Below, piece after piece: positions 14,445 to 16,049 of a stretch of 16,049 bases of DNA. The notes beneath the pieces were generated by a model. That model was not told where the DNA came from. It searched no databases and saw nothing but the letters and a program-made list of their open reading frames with translations. Position 1 is the first letter of the stretch; the number at the start of each line of letters is the position of its first letter. Origin of the DNA: Candidatus Nealsoniibacteriota bacterium (GTDB lineage Bacteria; Patescibacteriota; Minisyncoccia; Minisyncoccales; PWPS01); contig PWPS01000045.1 of NCBI GenBank assembly GCA_003557065.1, positions 1-16,049 of the forward strand, in the 5' to 3' direction. A program made the position numbers and the translations under genes.

Positions 14445-15080
14445 CTATATTCCCGCAAGCAAAGCGGAAATTACTCCGACCAAAACTATTCCATCAAAAA
14501 CTCCTGCTCCTCCTATTGAAATAACTCCTTTGTTTTGACCTAAAACATCGGGTAAATTAAACAAATCTCCCCCGATCAGGACGCCCAATACTCCCCCTAT
14601 AAAAGCAACCGTTTCGGGGCTTTCCGGAGAAAGAAGCAACGCTGTAATAACAGCGGTTATAACGGGGATAAAGGTGGGCATCACCACTCCCATTCCCGGA
14701 ACAACCTTAGAGAATTTCCAAGAAACGAAAGTTACTGCCATTGTTGTAGATAATACCGGAAAGAAGGGTGTCGTCAGAAAAAGAAAAGCGACGATAAAAA
14801 GCGGAATCACAGCCCCTCCGAGATTGATGGTTAATGATTGAGAAACTCTTTCTCTCTCTATCAAGCCGAAAAATCTTTGTCGAATAACTTCCGCTTTTCT
14901 CTTGGTTAAGGGTATCTCAATAAAAGATCCCAAGATTATTAAAAAAACCAGAAAAAGACCCGTACCGACGGAAAATCCGAGTTGAGTTAATCCGGCGGTA
15001 AAGAAATTAAGAAAAAGAAAGACTATAAAAAACGGTAAGATAAAAACCGCCGCTATAAATAGCAAAACAAGATAAGGCAT
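14445..15080 (-). CDS. DUF1614-like multi-pass membrane protein
   Basis: A 211-aa, very hydrophobic protein with about six or seven membrane helices (about 2-28, 35-52, 85-105, 110-125, 133-150, 157-172 and 192-210). The conserved C-terminal pattern GVISIGGAGVFDGIVLVGVI (185-204) and the preceding GGDLFNLPDV (170-179) recall the DUF1614 family, a widespread bacterial and archaeal membrane family without an assigned function. A short charged loop (TKRKAEVIRQRFFG, about 59-72) probably faces the cytoplasm. The start is 1 base after the PspC stop, so the two are cotranscribed. The family assignment is from motif memory and moderately sure; the reading frame itself is convincing. Confidence 0.82.
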   Translation of the reverse strand: MPYLVLLFIAAVFILPFFIVFLFLNFFTAGLTQLGFSVGTGLFLVFLIILGSFIEIPLTKRKAEVIRQRFFGLIERERVSQSLTINLGGAVIPLFIVAFLFLTTPFFPVLSTTMAVTFVSWKFSKVVPGMGVVMPTFIPVITAVITALLLSPESPETVAFIGGVLGVLIGGDLFNLPDVLGQNKGVISIGGAGVFDGIVLVGVISALLAGI

Positions 15081-15081
15081 A

Positions 15082-15270
15082 CTAGTTTTTATGTGGAATA
15101 ATCAAAGCCGCGATAATGTAAGCTAAAATCGCAGGGAAAAACGCCGTAATCGCTCCAATTATTATCCAAACGAGCCTTATGACAACGGGATCCGTGTCCA
15201 GGTATTCTCCCAAACCACCACAAACACCGGCAAAGACTTTATTGTCATTACTTTTGTATAATTTTTTCAT
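15082..15270 (-). CDS. PspC-domain membrane protein
   Basis: A 62-aa stand-alone PspC domain. In phage-shock systems PspC is an inner membrane protein involved in envelope stress sensing; many bacteria also carry isolated copies of unknown role. The hallmark is complete: KKLYKSNDNKVFAGVCGGLG (2-21), then EYLDTDPVVIRLVWI (22-36), followed by one long or two short membrane helices (30-58) and a basic end. The start overlaps the DUF192 stop (ATGA) and the stop is 1 base from the next gene, so it is the middle gene of a three-gene cluster. No pspA or pspB is present in the window. Confidence 0.95.
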   Translation of the reverse strand: MKKLYKSNDNKVFAGVCGGLGEYLDTDPVVIRLVWIIIGAITAFFPAILAYIIAALIIPHKN

Positions 15271-15704
15271 ATATCCAGCTTATCACCTACTTCCAATCCT
15301 TTTCTTTCAACGAATCCGGATTCGACCTCCAGCACATATTTAGCCGGCTTCTCCGGGGAAAAGGTCTCCGGAAAAGTATCCGGAGAAACTCTTTCTTCAT
15401 AGTCAATTATGTAACCGTCTTCATCCATCCAAATGATATCTATTGAGAACATCATATCCTTCATCCAAATCGAATGATAATCCAAATTGTCAAAAATGAA
15501 AAGAAGTCCTTGATCGGAATAAATTTTATCTCTTCCGGACAATCCTCTTTCTCTCGCTCTTCCGGTGTCAGCAATCTCCGCTTTTAGAAACTCTCCATTT
15601 ATTTCTATAATTTTTTCAGAAACCAAAATACTGTCATAAGCTCCCGACAGCACGATTAAAGCACCTATTATTAAAACCGCTTTTATGAATTTATTTTTTA
15701 ACAT
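15267..15704 (-). CDS. DUF192 family exported or membrane-anchored protein
   Basis: A 145-aa protein with an N-terminal hydrophobic helix (about residues 8-24, preceded by Lys) acting as signal or anchor. A DUF192 domain spans about 30-145. The family pattern is clear: AEIADTGRARERGLSGRDKI (43-62), LLFIFDNLDYHSIWMKDMMF (67-86), SIDIIWMDEDGYIIDYEERV (87-106), and the terminal PAKYVLEVESGF and GLEVGD. DUF192 proteins are small beta-rich, usually extracytoplasmic proteins with no established function. It is the first gene of the DUF192-PspC-DUF1614 cluster. The start is the ATG at 15704, with no Shine-Dalgarno sequence. Confidence 0.93.
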   Translation of the reverse strand: MLKNKFIKAVLIIGALIVLSGAYDSILVSEKIIEINGEFLKAEIADTGRARERGLSGRDKIYSDQGLLFIFDNLDYHSIWMKDMMFSIDIIWMDEDGYIIDYEERVSPDTFPETFSPEKPAKYVLEVESGFVERKGLEVGDKLDI

Positions 15705-15717
15705 GGTGACTCATTTT

Positions 15718-15723
15718 ATCATA
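15718..15723 (-). promoter_or_regulatory. Possible -10 box for the DUF192 gene
   Basis: TATGAT on the minus strand ends 13 bases before the DUF192 ATG, which would give an almost leaderless mRNA. No convincing -35 box lies 16-18 bases further upstream, where an AT-rich stretch leads into the preceding terminator. The evidence is weak and mainly positional. Confidence 0.3.
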
Positions 15724-15738
15724 AATATTCGATATTAG

Positions 15739-15766
15739 AAAAAATACCCTCGAAAAAGGGTATTTT
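15739..15766 (-). terminator. Rho-independent terminator of the right-edge gene
   Basis: AAAATACCC (15741-15749) and GGGTATTTT (15758-15766) form a perfect 9-bp stem with an 8-base loop. On the minus strand the 3' arm runs into TTTTTTC, and the hairpin starts about 20 bases after the stop of the right-edge gene. It separates that gene from the DUF192 cluster. Confidence 0.8.
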
Positions 15767-15786
15767 GAATCTTCCTTAAAAATTTT

Positions 15787-16049
15787 TTAATTAAAAGGGT
15801 CGACTTCCTCCCAATCGGGAAGTTCCGGCCTGGGTGTAATCGTCTTTACCATCGGACAAACCACATCGTCTTCATCAATCGTATCGAGCCGAACGGTTCT
15901 AGCATCATAATCATCCACGAATTCTATACTGGGCTCAAATTCACTTGAAGTTGGTGGCTGTGCACCTTCCCAGGTAGCGGGAATTCCATTATTCTCAACA
16001 AAAAGTCTAACCATCGTTCCTTGAAGTGAAGCATCCGCAAAAAGTGGGG
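15787..16049 (-). CDS. C-terminal fragment of an unknown protein (5' end outside window)
   Basis: The frame is open from the TAA at 15787 through to the window edge, reading PLFADASLQGT before the first visible Met (16014). That Met has no proper ribosome site (AAGGAA only two bases away), so this is most likely the end of a longer gene rather than a 75-aa protein. The visible part is acidic, proline-rich and low in Lys (EGAQPPTSSEFEPS, then FVDDYDARTVRLDTIDEDDV), with a single Cys, consistent with a secreted or surface protein tail, but no family is recognisable. It has its own terminator downstream. Confidence 0.6.
   Translation of the reverse strand, partial: PLFADASLQGTMVRLFVENNGIPATWEGAQPPTSSEFEPSIEFVDDYDARTVRLDTIDEDDVVCPMVKTITPRPELPDWEEVDPFN

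Noticed and set aside
1..16049. UGA recoded as glycine, as in Gracilibacteria/SR1
   Set aside because: TGA ends several genes within ATGA overlaps (atpH, atpE, atpC, DUF192), and the conserved glycines of the ATPase motifs were read through without in-frame TGA.
1..16049. CRISPR arrays, insertion sequences, tRNA or rRNA genes
   Set aside because: No regularly spaced repeats, transposase motifs, terminal inverted repeats or tRNA/rRNA-like sequences were seen. The intergenic spaces are too short.

Overview
The window looks like part of a bacterial chromosome of modest GC content, probably from a Patescibacteria/CPR-type organism. The support is indirect: a cold shock protein with a non-canonical N-terminal half, a very large lineage-type LysM-like/coiled-coil protein, compact overlapping genes, and almost no Shine-Dalgarno sequences. 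No rRNA or other marker is present, so the lineage is an inference. UGA is a genuine stop (several ATGA stop/start overlaps), so the code is not the UGA=Gly code of Gracilibacteria or SR1.

Layout. Positions 1-2768 (+) carry one very long protein (918 codons visible, start possibly outside the window). It has an acidic tail, a Gly/Ala-rich hydrophobic stretch, a long coiled coil, a LysM-like motif and three imperfect C-terminal repeats. Everything else is on the minus strand. Reading in the direction of transcription from the right edge: the C-terminal end of an unknown protein with its own terminator; an envelope-type cluster (DUF192 - PspC - DUF1614 like); an orphan 167-aa protein with a candidate promoter and a strong terminator; a cold shock gene with a near-consensus sigma-70 promoter, a structured leader and its own terminator; then a tight eleven-gene run to the convergent junction with the 918-aa gene.

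The eleven-gene run is patatin-like lipase, RNase R, then a complete V/A-type rotary ATPase in the order H-I-K-E-C-F-A-B-D. This is the classic archaeal (Methanosarcina-like) order. A and B form the catalytic head (P-loop and catalytic Glu in A, arginine finger in B), D and F the central stalk, C the collar linking it to the rotor, E and H the peripheral stalks, I the membrane stator, and K the rotor ring. K is a four-helix protein carrying every residue of the Na+ site known from Enterococcus hirae NtpK, so a sodium-coupled machine is predicted. Subunit C is about a quarter shorter than usual.

No promoter is evident directly before the patatin gene, and the csp terminator lies immediately upstream. 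Read-through from the csp promoter is one possible source of transcripts for RNase R and the ATPase. No CRISPR array, mobile element, tRNA or rRNA was found. The longest stretch without an assigned gene is about 163 bases (13718-13880), and it is filled by the csp leader, the csp promoter and the preceding terminator.
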